From: Desulfobacterales bacterium
Lineage (GTDB): Bacteria > Desulfobacterota > DSM-4660 > Desulfatiglandales > Desulfatiglandaceae
NCBI GenBank assembly: GCA_022013615.1
Contig: JAKLQB010000468.1
Coordinates: 1 to 5,418, forward strand
Length of the DNA: 5,418 bases
Direction of reading: 5' to 3'
The number at the start of each line of letters is the position of its first letter. Position 1 is the first letter of the stretch. The notes below the pieces were generated by a model. That model had not been told where the DNA came from and did no database searches. It worked only from the letters and a program-made list of their open reading frames with translations. Positions 1 through 5,399 of this stretch are shown here, one piece after another. A program made the position numbers and the translations under genes.

Positions 1-211
1 AGATCTATGTAGGAAATTTATCGTACGAGGTCACCGAAGAGGACTTACGGCTGGCTTTAGAACAATTCGGGCAGGTTGAATCCAAATCCTTTTGATTGAC
101 CACTATGCTTGTCTTTTATAATGGTGGCGGATTCAACCTGCCCGAATTGTTCTAAAGCCAGCCGTAAGTCCTCTTCGGTGACCTCGTACGATAAATTTCC
201 TACATAGATCT
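1..211. repeat. Perfect 83-bp inverted repeat (fold-back) with 45-bp spacer
   Basis: Bases 1-83 are the exact reverse complement of 129-211; the spacer is 84-128. Both arms carry codons 2-29 of the RRM gene, and the spacer carries codons 30 to about 44 in minus orientation. The left arm starts at the window edge, so it may extend further. At the junction the minus strand reads gene sense as far as GGATTTGGATT and then continues in antisense. The shared GGATT (minus strand of 79-83) occurs both in the RNP-1 coding sequence and in the antisense of the VES codons, so the switch happened at about 5 bp of microhomology. This pattern is known from template switching in replication and, very commonly, from multiple-displacement-amplification chimeras and contig ends. 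Confidence 0.95.
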
Positions 212-215
212 TCAT
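57..215 (-). pseudogene. RRM-family RNA-binding protein, truncated by a fold-back rearrangement
   Basis: Small single-domain RNA-binding protein of the RRM (RNP-1) class, which binds single-stranded RNA through aromatic residues on its beta-sheet. Visible: RNP-2 motif IYVGNL at residues 3-8, the helix EEDLRLALEQFG, and the start of RNP-1, KGFGF, at residues 42-46. Intact bacterial relatives have about 80-100 residues and continue RNP-1 as KGFGFVEM or similar. Here the frame leaves the family right after KGFGF, reads six foreign residues (NLPELF) and stops. Those residues are antisense of the gene's own earlier part, because the DNA folds back on itself (inverted repeat 1-83/129-211). Start: ATG at 215 is preceded by AAGGAG (223-228) with a 7-nt spacer and begins directly with the RRM, so it is preferred to the upstream in-frame TTG at 260. 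The last third of the domain is missing; whether the break is biological or an artefact cannot be decided from the window. Confidence 0.85.
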
Positions 216-222
216 TTTGATC

Positions 223-228
223 TCCTTT
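223..228 (-). promoter_or_regulatory. Ribosome binding site deciding the RRM start
   Basis: Minus-strand AAGGAG, 7 nt before ATG at 215. It rules in that start rather than the TTG at 260, which has no comparable site. Confidence 0.8.
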
Positions 229-301
229 TGTAATAAATCATAAATTTTCACATCCTTCAAATCAGCGGCACTTTTGCCCGGGGCTATTTCTGGTTATGTC
301 C

Positions 302-407
302 ATCGGCTTGTTGAAAACAACAGGTCACCGATTATCTCCTCTCAGCGCATTCATTGAAGCTCTATCCACAAGAGCAAAAAGTCCGCTTGCTGCTTGGGGG
401 ACCAAGC
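302..407 (-). other. Leader of the RRM gene with three small hairpins
   Basis: Between the remnant frame ending at 422 and the RRM start at 215 there is no gene. On the minus strand three stem-loops can be drawn: 392-397 with 402-407 (6 bp, 4-nt loop); 359-363 with 371-375 (5 bp, 7-nt loop); and 302-306 plus 307-313 with 318-324 plus 328-332 (12 bp including one G-U pair, with a 3-nt bulge). They lie about 90-190 nt upstream of the start codon. Long structured leaders are known for cold-induced RNA-binding protein genes such as the cyanobacterial rbp genes; applying that here is inference. No known riboswitch class is recognised. None of the stems is followed by a T-run, so they are not obvious terminators. 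Confidence 0.35.
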
Positions 408-421
408 TATCCTTTTGATTT

Positions 422-601
422 TTATATAATATCGTCCCAAATATAGACGTTTTCAAGTCTTAAAAGGCCATTTTCGGGAGTAAAATTGGCCCCGTAATGA
501 ATTTCTGGCTCACGAAGCTCGTAGCTTTTTTTGCCACCAACAATCTTCCGTCCTTTTGCCTTAACCCCAAGCCTTTTTAATGACGATTTGCCCTTGGCAT
601 C
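422..601 (-). pseudogene. Start-less open frame, probable C-terminal gene remnant
   Basis: A 59-codon open stretch ends with TAA at 422-424 and is bounded upstream by an in-frame TAA at 602-604. It contains no ATG, GTG or TTG. Its translation looks like a real protein end: a basic section (KGKSSLKRLGVKAKGRKI) followed by a mixed section with SYELREPEIHYG and ending in RLENVYIWDDII. Frames upstream of 601 are short and interrupted by stops; reading through the TAA gives a further basic stretch (HIQKGRLRKQQ), which would fit a gene decayed by a nonsense or frameshift mutation. No family is recognised. It could also be chance openness, since it is only 180 bp long; protein-like composition is the only support. 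Confidence 0.4.
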
Positions 602-915
602 TTACTGCTGCTTTCTTAAACGACCCTTTTGGATATGAAAATTGAAGGTTTAAGCCCTAAAAATAAGGAAAAAACCGATCATACTATAAATATATCAAAC
701 GGTTAGCTTGTTTCGATACCCAACTAGCATTGTCATTCCAACATATGGCCATAAGCCCAGGAAGGTGGGTTCTAAAATATAGCCCGCCTATCCCGCTGTA
801 GTTTAACGGGGAGCACGCAGACGCACCGCCTCTTATCGGTTCTTGTTAAACTTGTCTTTAAGTTTCAGTAAGGAATCCTGCAGCGGGGGGCGTAATAACT
901 CTTTATGGATGCCTG
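602..915. other. Gene-free stretch with several hairpins and inverted repeats
   Basis: No convincing coding frame and no tRNA-like fold were found. Structure is concentrated at 764-890. Stem 764-771 with 781-788 has 8 bp including two G-U pairs and a 9-nt loop. Stem 792-795 with 807-810 has 4 bp. Stem 848-853 with 860-865 has 6 bp and a 6-nt loop. A wider inverted repeat pairs 792-801 (CCCGCTGTAG) with 878-887 (CTGCAGCGGG), 9 of 10 positions, and GTTTAAC (801-807) is the inverse of GTTAAAC (845-851). At 673-704 a weak AACCG/CGGTT stem is followed on the minus strand by six T, a possible but poor terminator. This may be the edge of a small non-autonomous repeat, a structured 3' region of the operon ending at 916, or a non-coding RNA. 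Confidence 0.35.
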
Positions 916-1290
916 CTATATTATCTCCTCAGAAAGGAACAGACAGTTGACGATATCGTCAATCATTTTAACATTAAGACTCCCTTCAACAGTCATTTCT
1001 TTATTATTGTCTATCTCATCAGGAGTAAACTCATAAAGCTCATAAAGCTCATAAAGCTGAACCCAGGTATCTTTTTTAAAGAAGGTTTTACCGGCAGGAA
1101 TAAAAAACAGGCTTCGCTCTTTAATACATCCTGCCCTTGCAGGTTTGTGTTTTTGTTGAGATGTGGCCTTTACAAAAAGGTAGGGCTCTTTTTTAGCAGG
1201 TGAGTTTAATAATATGATGTATTTTTTTCCGATAAAACCATTATGGAACACTAATTGAGTGTGGTGGTAGATGGCTCCGCGAGTCTGCAA
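916..1290 (-). CDS. Unknown protein paired with a Panacea antitoxin; candidate toxin
   Basis: A 124-aa soluble protein with no signal peptide or membrane segment. Family not recognised. Visible features: a beta-rich N-terminal half (GAIYHH, GKKYIILLNSP, YLFVKATSQ), a cysteine/basic stretch (RAGCIKERS), the segment FFIPAGKTFFKKDTWVQL, and an acidic C-terminal part ending in CLFLSEEII. The order 'G-I..., GKKxIILLxSP, VKATSQ' resembles the SH3-like barrel of PemK/MazF-type RNase toxins, but the similarity is weak and is inference. Residues 79-88 are LYELYELYEF, encoded by a 9-bp tandem repeat. Start: TTG at 1290, directly after the TAA of the upstream gene; GGAG lies 8 nt before it (1299-1302) and no ATG is available in the N-terminal part, so translation by termination-reinitiation is likely. 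Its position behind a Panacea-domain gene is the main argument for a toxin role, since Panacea proteins act as antitoxins for many unrelated toxin folds. Confidence 0.7.
   Translation of the reverse strand: MQTRGAIYHHTQLVFHNGFIGKKYIILLNSPAKKEPYLFVKATSQQKHKPARAGCIKERSLFFIPAGKTFFKKDTWVQLYELYELYEFTPDEIDNNKEMTVEGSLNVKMIDDIVNCLFLSEEII
1030..1058. repeat. 9-bp tandem repeat (CTCATAAAG), 3.2 copies, inside a coding region
   Basis: CTCATAAAG occurs at 1030-1038, 1039-1047 and 1048-1056, followed by CT. On the coding (minus) strand each unit gives Leu-Tyr-Glu, producing LYELYELYEF. Because the unit is a multiple of three, gain or loss of copies keeps the reading frame. Confidence 0.95.
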
Positions 1291-1848
1291 TTATTTAGCT
1301 CCAAAGATTCTGAACATCTCTAAACGTTCTTCCATCCTTTCGCGGGCTTCATCATACGTCAGGCTGACTATCTCACTGTCGATAGCAAGCATATAATCTA
1401 TTTTTTGAAATTCTCCTTTTTCTTTAAGGGTCCTATCCCACGGCTCATTCTTTAAATGGGTGGACTCTATCATGGCATCGGCCTGGGCATCTTCAAATAC
1501 ATAGGATATATTTTCCAGCAGATTTAATTCCTTTTTAGAGAAATACCGGTCATCAAACTTCTTTTTAGGCCGGATCTGTTGAAAACCCTCAGTTGGAAGC
1601 TCATTGATCGAACTTTTCAGGTCTGGTTTCATATTGCCCGAAAGCTCTTCAAAGAGCTCGTTGGGTACTGGTCCCATCTCCCAGGCAAAATAGTCCAATC
1701 CGGTTACAGATTTCCCCGTCTGCTTAAAATGAGAAAAATCTAAAAAATAAAGGAGTTTCAGCAACTTGGTTTTGCCACAATGCTTGGTTTTTTTGGCAAA
1801 ATATATTATTGCGTTTATTAGTTTTTCTCTATGATGTGTAGTGATCAT
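1291..1848 (-). CDS. Panacea-domain (SocA-like/DUF4065) protein, probable antitoxin
   Basis: A 185-aa cytoplasmic protein of the Panacea/SocA/GepA family (DUF4065). Known members neutralise diverse toxins by direct binding (PanAT systems) or act as proteolytic adaptors (SocA). Diagnostic pattern: KTKLLKLLYFLDFSHF at residues 26-41, then GKSVTGLDYFAWEMGPVP at 45-62, a run with the family's typical 'L.KLLYF.D..H ... G..Y....GPVP' signature; further on ESTHLKNEPW (128-137) matches the family's conserved His/Trp region. The length is complete for the family and the frame is intact. The stop at 1291-1293 abuts the start of the downstream gene, so the two are translationally coupled, antitoxin first. 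ATG at 1848 has no Shine-Dalgarno sequence but sits right behind a promoter-like element, so a leaderless message is possible. A+T-rich compared with the restriction operon to the right. Confidence 0.88.
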   Translation of the reverse strand: MITTHHREKLINAIIYFAKKTKHCGKTKLLKLLYFLDFSHFKQTGKSVTGLDYFAWEMGPVPNELFEELSGNMKPDLKSSINELPTEGFQQIRPKKKFDDRYFSKKELNLLENISYVFEDAQADAMIESTHLKNEPWDRTLKEKGEFQKIDYMLAIDSEIVSLTYDEARERMEERLEMFRIFGAK

Positions 1849-1852
1849 ATCT

Positions 1853-1883
1853 ATAATATCGGCAACTATAGTTTAAAAGTCAA
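1853..1883 (-). promoter_or_regulatory. Putative sigma70 promoter with palindromic operator for the Panacea operon
   Basis: Minus strand: TTGACT (1878-1883) as -35 and TATTAT (1853-1858) as -10, each 5/6 to consensus, with a rather long 19-bp spacer. The spacer holds the perfect 10-bp palindrome AACTATAGTT (1864-1873), a plausible repressor site for autoregulation. The predicted transcription start falls within a few bases of ATG 1848, which also lacks a Shine-Dalgarno sequence. The boxes are seen; function is inferred. Confidence 0.45.
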
Positions 1884-2173
1884 GTGGCTTGGATATAAAA
1901 CGACTAAGAACTAACTGAAATGCCTAATAAAAGCAATCAATTATTTTTCCGCACTCTTAAGGAATGTGTCGATTGTTCCAATTTCGGAATTGGGCCACGG
2001 GCCACGCTAACTTATTGAATATTAAAGCTTTACGTTCTACAAATAGGTGTTTTTACGGTCTTTCGCTAATAATTTTATATAGTTAGCGACCAAACCCCGC
2101 ATTCCGCCATCCCGATCCCATCCCGGGGTTTTGCGAATATCTATCTCTAAACAGGCTGAATACACGAGTTTTT
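1884..2173. other. Intergenic region with hairpins and short repeats, no convincing gene
   Basis: Between the Panacea promoter and the end of the calcium-binding protein gene no convincing gene is seen. Contents: a perfect stem-loop 1978-1983/1988-1993 with TCGG loop; the tandem 7-mer GGGCCAC at 1992-1998 and 1999-2005; CGCTAA at 2006-region (2005-2011 as CGCTAAC) and at 2064-2069, the latter pairing with TTAGCG at 2083-2088 over a 13-nt loop; and a strong stem 2092-2099/2124-2131 described separately. A 32-codon plus-strand frame at 1920-2018 lacks a ribosome binding site. Confidence 0.4.
2092..2131 (-). terminator. Strong hairpin downstream of the restriction operon, possible terminator
   Basis: AAACCCCG (2092-2099) pairs perfectly with CGGGGTTT (2124-2131) over a 24-nt loop; the loop and right arm carry the direct repeat CCATCCCG (2107-2114, 2118-2125). 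It starts 42 bases past the stop of the calcium-binding protein gene, where an operon end is expected. No T-run follows on the minus strand, so it is not a classical intrinsic terminator; it may protect the 3' end instead. Confidence 0.3.
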
Positions 2174-2545
2174 CTATCCAAACTGATACCCTCTATTAAT
2201 CCAATAATGCCAGTCTTCGATGGCTTCCCGAGTTTGATCATTTCCATGAATTAATTCAAGTTGCATCAAAGGAACCGCTAAACCATTCCTCTCCCACCGC
2301 ATCATAACGAACATCTCATGTTCACATTCTTCTTCTGGAGCCATACCGATCACCTCGACTTCATCTCCAATTCTTAGAGGTGATATTGCTCTTTTGGTAA
2401 TACATTTAGTAAGAAAAGTGAAACTTAGCGTATCCTCAAGGTAATAGTACCACCCCATTGCTTGCTCTTCTGGTCCATAAGCATCTACAACAATTTCCAT
2501 GGATATACGGTTCTCACGAACTTTGTCTTTTCGTACCTTTGACAT
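2174..2545 (-). CDS. CcbP-like calcium-binding protein
   Basis: A 123-aa small acidic cytoplasmic protein of the family of CcbP, the calcium-sequestering protein first described in Anabaena heterocyst differentiation (Pfam 'Calcium binding'). Recognised by VVDAYGPEEQAMGWYYYLED at residues 19-38, FLTKCITKRAISPLRIGDEV at 44-63, GMAPEEECEHEMFV at 67-80 and EDWHYWINRGYQF at 110-122. Acidic clusters (PEEQ, LED, PEEECEHE) are candidate calcium ligands. Length is complete. ATG at 2545 is chosen because AAAAGG (2553-2558) ends 7 nt before it; the in-frame TTG at 2548 would be only 4 nt away. It starts 14 nt after the stop of the restriction-enzyme gene, so it is very probably the last gene of that operon. 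Most bacteria with this family have no heterocysts, so its role here is unknown; a link to nuclease control by divalent ions is speculation. Confidence 0.85.
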   Translation of the reverse strand: MSKVRKDKVRENRISMEIVVDAYGPEEQAMGWYYYLEDTLSFTFLTKCITKRAISPLRIGDEVEVIGMAPEEECEHEMFVMMRWERNGLAVPLMQLELIHGNDQTREAIEDWHYWINRGYQFG

Positions 2546-2559
2546 CAAGCAACCTTTTG

Positions 2560-5277
2560 TTATGTTTTCTCTTTATATTCTCGAAAGCTGGACAGCAAAT
2601 CCGCAAACGACTTCGGTTCATATTTCTTGAAGCCTTCCTCGTCCACGTACACAAAATCATACGTCACATCCGACTGCATCCCGTTGATGTCCTCGCACCA
2701 TTGGCGTATCCGTTGGACTTTCAACGGTACGTCTAAATCTTCTTGCCCCTTGGTCTCCACCACCACAATTCGCCCATCCGTCAGCTTCACCAGGAAGTCG
2801 GGATAGTAGTTGGAAATATCGCCATCGGAGTTCACGTAATCGAGCTTGAAATGCACGGCAAGATAGTTCTTTGCGTATGACAGTACGTCTGAGCAATCTT
2901 CGAGGAAACCGGCGAAGTGGAGTTCCAGTTGGCTGTCACCAATGATTCGATTGAAGACGCTTTTCTTCGGGACCAGGTAGCTCTGATCTTTGGCTACAAA
3001 GGGGCGGGTCTGGCGGAGCTTGATAGTGTCGCGGATTTCGGCGTTGCCCTTGTCTTGCACGGTAAGGGCGTTGATTGCCTTCTTGAAGGTCTCGATCAGC
3101 ATTTTTGTTGGGGCCAGTTCGGACAGGTTGCGCAGGGTGTTTGGGCTTTCGAGTTCTACCGGGCAGTCAAACAACTCGTCCTGTACGAATGCTTTGACTT
3201 TACCATAGAGAACGTCGTAGCCGCTGACCAGGCGCAGATCCTTCATGATGGCTTGTGCAAAGTAGCCTATCACGCTACGGTAATCGGCGACACCGGCCGT
3301 GTCGAGGATCGTGGTATGGGAGACCTCGCCGGTGGTGATGTCCTTGAAGACGATCTCCCGTTGCTCTTCCTCACTGAACTGCAGGTAGGCCACACGTTGA
3401 TGCCCCAGGGCGGCTACGTCCAGGTCGTTGAGGTCCTTGTATTCCCGGTAGATGCGGGGCGTCAGGACAGGGATTTCAATGTCCAGCGCATCGATGTCTT
3501 TCTTCTCGTTCTCTCTGTCAATCTCCACCACCAGCGGCGTTTTGGGCGCAGTCCCCTCGCCCATCGCCTTACGTTCCAGGACCACGCCTTCGGCCTGGAT
3601 AGATTCGACGAAGTCCATAAAGGCATTAGTGCCGACTACGCTAACGTATTCCTCTGTACCGCCGGTGTACATCTTGCGAAGTCCACGGCCCAGCGTCTGT
3701 TCCGGGAGAATGTTGCTTTTGGCTGAGTAGGCGCGCAGTCCGACGATGGTGGTAACGTTGCGTACGTCCCACCCTTCCTTGAGCATCATCACGGAGATGA
3801 TGGCCTTATAAGGGTTGTCGGCGGCGTCAATCTCATTGGCCTGTTTGCGTAAAGATTCCAGTACGTCTTTGGCGTTACCTGATTGCGCCTCGGAAATCTC
3901 GCCGTTGTTCTTTGTATGAATAACCAGGACAGAGCCCTTTAAGTCGGGATAGTGGCCTTCCAGGTATTCGGCGACGTCATCGCAGTTGCGTGTGTCGTCG
4001 GTCATTACGAACAGGATGGCTTTTTTGCCCAGTTTCTTGTGCTCGTCATACGCCTTGCGCCATTCAATGACCCCGAGATCGATGTAGTCGGCATATTTCT
4101 CGGTGTACTTGGCGCTCTGGCGCTCGCTGAGCTTCGCCCGGCTTGCAGCGTCTGGCAGGACAGGGTGTTTGACCACGTTTTGTGATATGGCTTCTACAAG
4201 GGGGTAATCGGCGACGGTCTGCACGAAGATAGCGCCGTTGTTGTGTTTCGGCGTGGCGGTTACGTCCAGCTGTAGGGAGAGCGCGGCATCTTTCTGCTTC
4301 AACCGGTTGTGGATATCCTGGATGGATTTAAACCAGGCCATGCGCGGATCATGGATGTGGTGTGCCTCGTCATTCAGGACCATCAGCTCGTCGATATCGC
4401 GTACGATCATACCCAAATCCACCTTGGAATCTGTGGTCGCCCCGGTGGGCTGCTTGCCCAGGAAATAGTCCATGGTGTTTTCGTCGTCCGGTGAAGGGGG
4501 GATATCGTTGCCGGCATAGACACGGTGGATATTGGTCAGAAAGATATTGCCGGTGGGTCGGGTGATGGTGACCTCGTCTTGCTTGTGAAGGGTGAGTTGA
4601 AAATCATCGCGCCAGTTGTGGCCATCTATCCCATTATCAGGAAGCACCGGATCGTCGAAGAAGATCTGGAGTCCTTGAAAGTCTCGATAGATGCGGTCGA
4701 GCACGATGATGTTGGGCGTGATTACCAGGAAGTTGCGCGCCAGTTGAGAGTCTGACTCATAGAGTTTATGGAAGAAACTCCATGCCAGCGCAAGGCTGAG
4801 GACCTTGGTCTTGCCGCTTCCGGTAGCCATTTTGACTACAAAGCGCCGCCATGTCTCGTCGAACATGCTTCCCGATACAAGGCCGCTTGCATCGAAGCGC
4901 ATCATGTCATGCTTATCCTGAACGCCTACGACGTCGTACAGGTAAACGATCGTTTCCAATGCTTCGCGTTGGGCAAAATAGTACTGAAACTGACTCATGG
5001 TCCCGCCTGCCTGTGCGTGACCGCACGCAGACAGGTCTGCTTGCTGCAACATGTGCGGAGTATTGAACCACCAGTTGAGCAGGCTCTTGCTGGTGTTGGC
5101 CGCGCCGACGTAGCCGCCGTCCCTGAACTCCTTCACTTTCTTGCGCAGTTGCGATACCAAGGGTGGCATGAGTTTTTCCATGCTCGTTTCGCGCAAGGCT
5201 TCATCGGCAGGGAACCAGCGAATGTCCGGATCAAGAATTGCGTGTGGCGAATCGGGGAAGTTTTTGTGTAGCGCCAT
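2560..5277 (-). CDS. Type III restriction Res-like helicase-nuclease (BPTD_3080-type)
   Basis: A 905-aa superfamily 2 DEAD/DEAH ATPase fused to a PD-(D/E)XK nuclease, the plan of type III restriction subunits. Motifs in order: FQYYFAQREALETI (97-110), Walker A MATGSGKT (150-157), Ia TPNIIVLDRI (187-196), Walker B DEAH (303-306), III TATPK (340-344), V MMLKEGWDV (497-505), VI EQTLGRGLRK (526-535), then a C-terminal nuclease with PD at 826-827 and ETK at 841-843. All key residues are present, so it should be active: ATP-driven translocation and cleavage of unmodified DNA. The opening (FPDSPHAILDPDIRWFPADEALRET) and overall length match the group annotated as BPTD_3080 family restriction endonuclease (from memory). 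ATG 5277 has GGAG 8 nt upstream and shares one base with the TAA of the preceding ORF (TAATG). Odd: residues 82-91 appear inserted and are encoded by a palindrome. No methyltransferase is within the window; it would be expected upstream, beyond the right edge. Confidence 0.93.
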   Translation of the reverse strand: MALHKNFPDSPHAILDPDIRWFPADEALRETSMEKLMPPLVSQLRKKVKEFRDGGYVGAANTSKSLLNWWFNTPHMLQQADLSACGHAQAGGTMSQFQYYFAQREALETIVYLYDVVGVQDKHDMMRFDASGLVSGSMFDETWRRFVVKMATGSGKTKVLSLALAWSFFHKLYESDSQLARNFLVITPNIIVLDRIYRDFQGLQIFFDDPVLPDNGIDGHNWRDDFQLTLHKQDEVTITRPTGNIFLTNIHRVYAGNDIPPSPDDENTMDYFLGKQPTGATTDSKVDLGMIVRDIDELMVLNDEAHHIHDPRMAWFKSIQDIHNRLKQKDAALSLQLDVTATPKHNNGAIFVQTVADYPLVEAISQNVVKHPVLPDAASRAKLSERQSAKYTEKYADYIDLGVIEWRKAYDEHKKLGKKAILFVMTDDTRNCDDVAEYLEGHYPDLKGSVLVIHTKNNGEISEAQSGNAKDVLESLRKQANEIDAADNPYKAIISVMMLKEGWDVRNVTTIVGLRAYSAKSNILPEQTLGRGLRKMYTGGTEEYVSVVGTNAFMDFVESIQAEGVVLERKAMGEGTAPKTPLVVEIDRENEKKDIDALDIEIPVLTPRIYREYKDLNDLDVAALGHQRVAYLQFSEEEQREIVFKDITTGEVSHTTILDTAGVADYRSVIGYFAQAIMKDLRLVSGYDVLYGKVKAFVQDELFDCPVELESPNTLRNLSELAPTKMLIETFKKAINALTVQDKGNAEIRDTIKLRQTRPFVAKDQSYLVPKKSVFNRIIGDSQLELHFAGFLEDCSDVLSYAKNYLAVHFKLDYVNSDGDISNYYPDFLVKLTDGRIVVVETKGQEDLDVPLKVQRIRQWCEDINGMQSDVTYDFVYVDEEGFKKYEPKSFADLLSSFREYKEKT
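5005..5037. repeat. REP-like palindrome inserted in frame in the Res gene
   Basis: CCTGTGCGTG (5010-5019) pairs with CACGC/ACAGG (5024-5028 and 5031-5035) over the 4-nt loop ACCG, with a 2-nt bulge (5029-5030): ten pairs, mostly G-C. It encodes LSACGHAQAG (residues 82-91). Removing exactly 30 bp (5005-5034) leaves QAD-GTM, which is how I remember this position in related proteins, so the palindrome looks like an in-frame insertion in a loop ahead of the ATPase core. Palindrome seen; insertion inferred. Confidence 0.6.
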
Positions 5278-5399
5278 TATTTCATCTCCAGCCGTTTGAT
5301 TCCGCTTTCGTCCGTGAGCAATTCTATTTGCTCAATAGCAATCCGGTTTAGCCCCATCAGACGCTCCGGCTGTTCAATTCCCTCGTTAATGAACCGCAT
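5277..5399 (-). CDS. Small 40-aa ORF coupled to the Res gene, unknown function
   Basis: Charged, helix-prone 40-residue product beginning MRFINEGIEQPERL and ending GIKRLEMK; no family recognised. Support: ATG at 5399 preceded by GGGAG (5407-5411) with a 7-nt spacer, an in-frame TGA immediately before the ATG (5400-5402), and a stop that overlaps the Res start by one base (TAATG), the usual mark of translational coupling. It may be a small conserved partner, or a leader whose translation opens the Res start. Any gene upstream of it (a methyltransferase would be typical) lies almost wholly outside the window, so its end cannot be identified in the last 19 bases. Confidence 0.6.
   Translation of the reverse strand: MRFINEGIEQPERLMGLNRIAIEQIELLTDESGIKRLEMK

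Noticed and set aside
57..260. Longer RRM reading from TTG at 260
   Set aside because: The ATG at 215 has a well-spaced AAGGAG and begins at the RRM's first strand; the extra 15 residues are not part of the fold.
673..704. Intrinsic terminator on the minus strand (AACCG/CGGTT plus six T)
   Set aside because: Only five base pairs over a 22-nt loop, about 210 nt from the nearest gene end; too weak to call as a feature of its own.
1920..2018. 32-codon plus-strand ORF with two cysteines
   Set aside because: No ribosome binding site, no promoter and no recognisable similarity; likely chance.
2005..2131. Integron attC-like site (CGCTAAC ... GTTAGCG with a nearby strong hairpin)
   Set aside because: The core does not fit GTTRRRY and the arms do not have the attC arrangement; no cassette structure is seen.
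2657..2896. 79-codon minus-strand frame overlapping the Res nuclease domain
   Set aside because: Out-of-frame shadow; the Res frame carries the PD and ETK nuclease residues.
2917..3726. 269-codon plus-strand open frame
   Set aside because: It lies wholly inside the Res gene on the opposite strand, where motifs and family match are unambiguous; an antisense shadow of a G+C-rich gene.
4768..5271. 167-codon plus-strand open frame
   Set aside because: Antisense to the N-terminal part of the Res gene; no recognisable domain.
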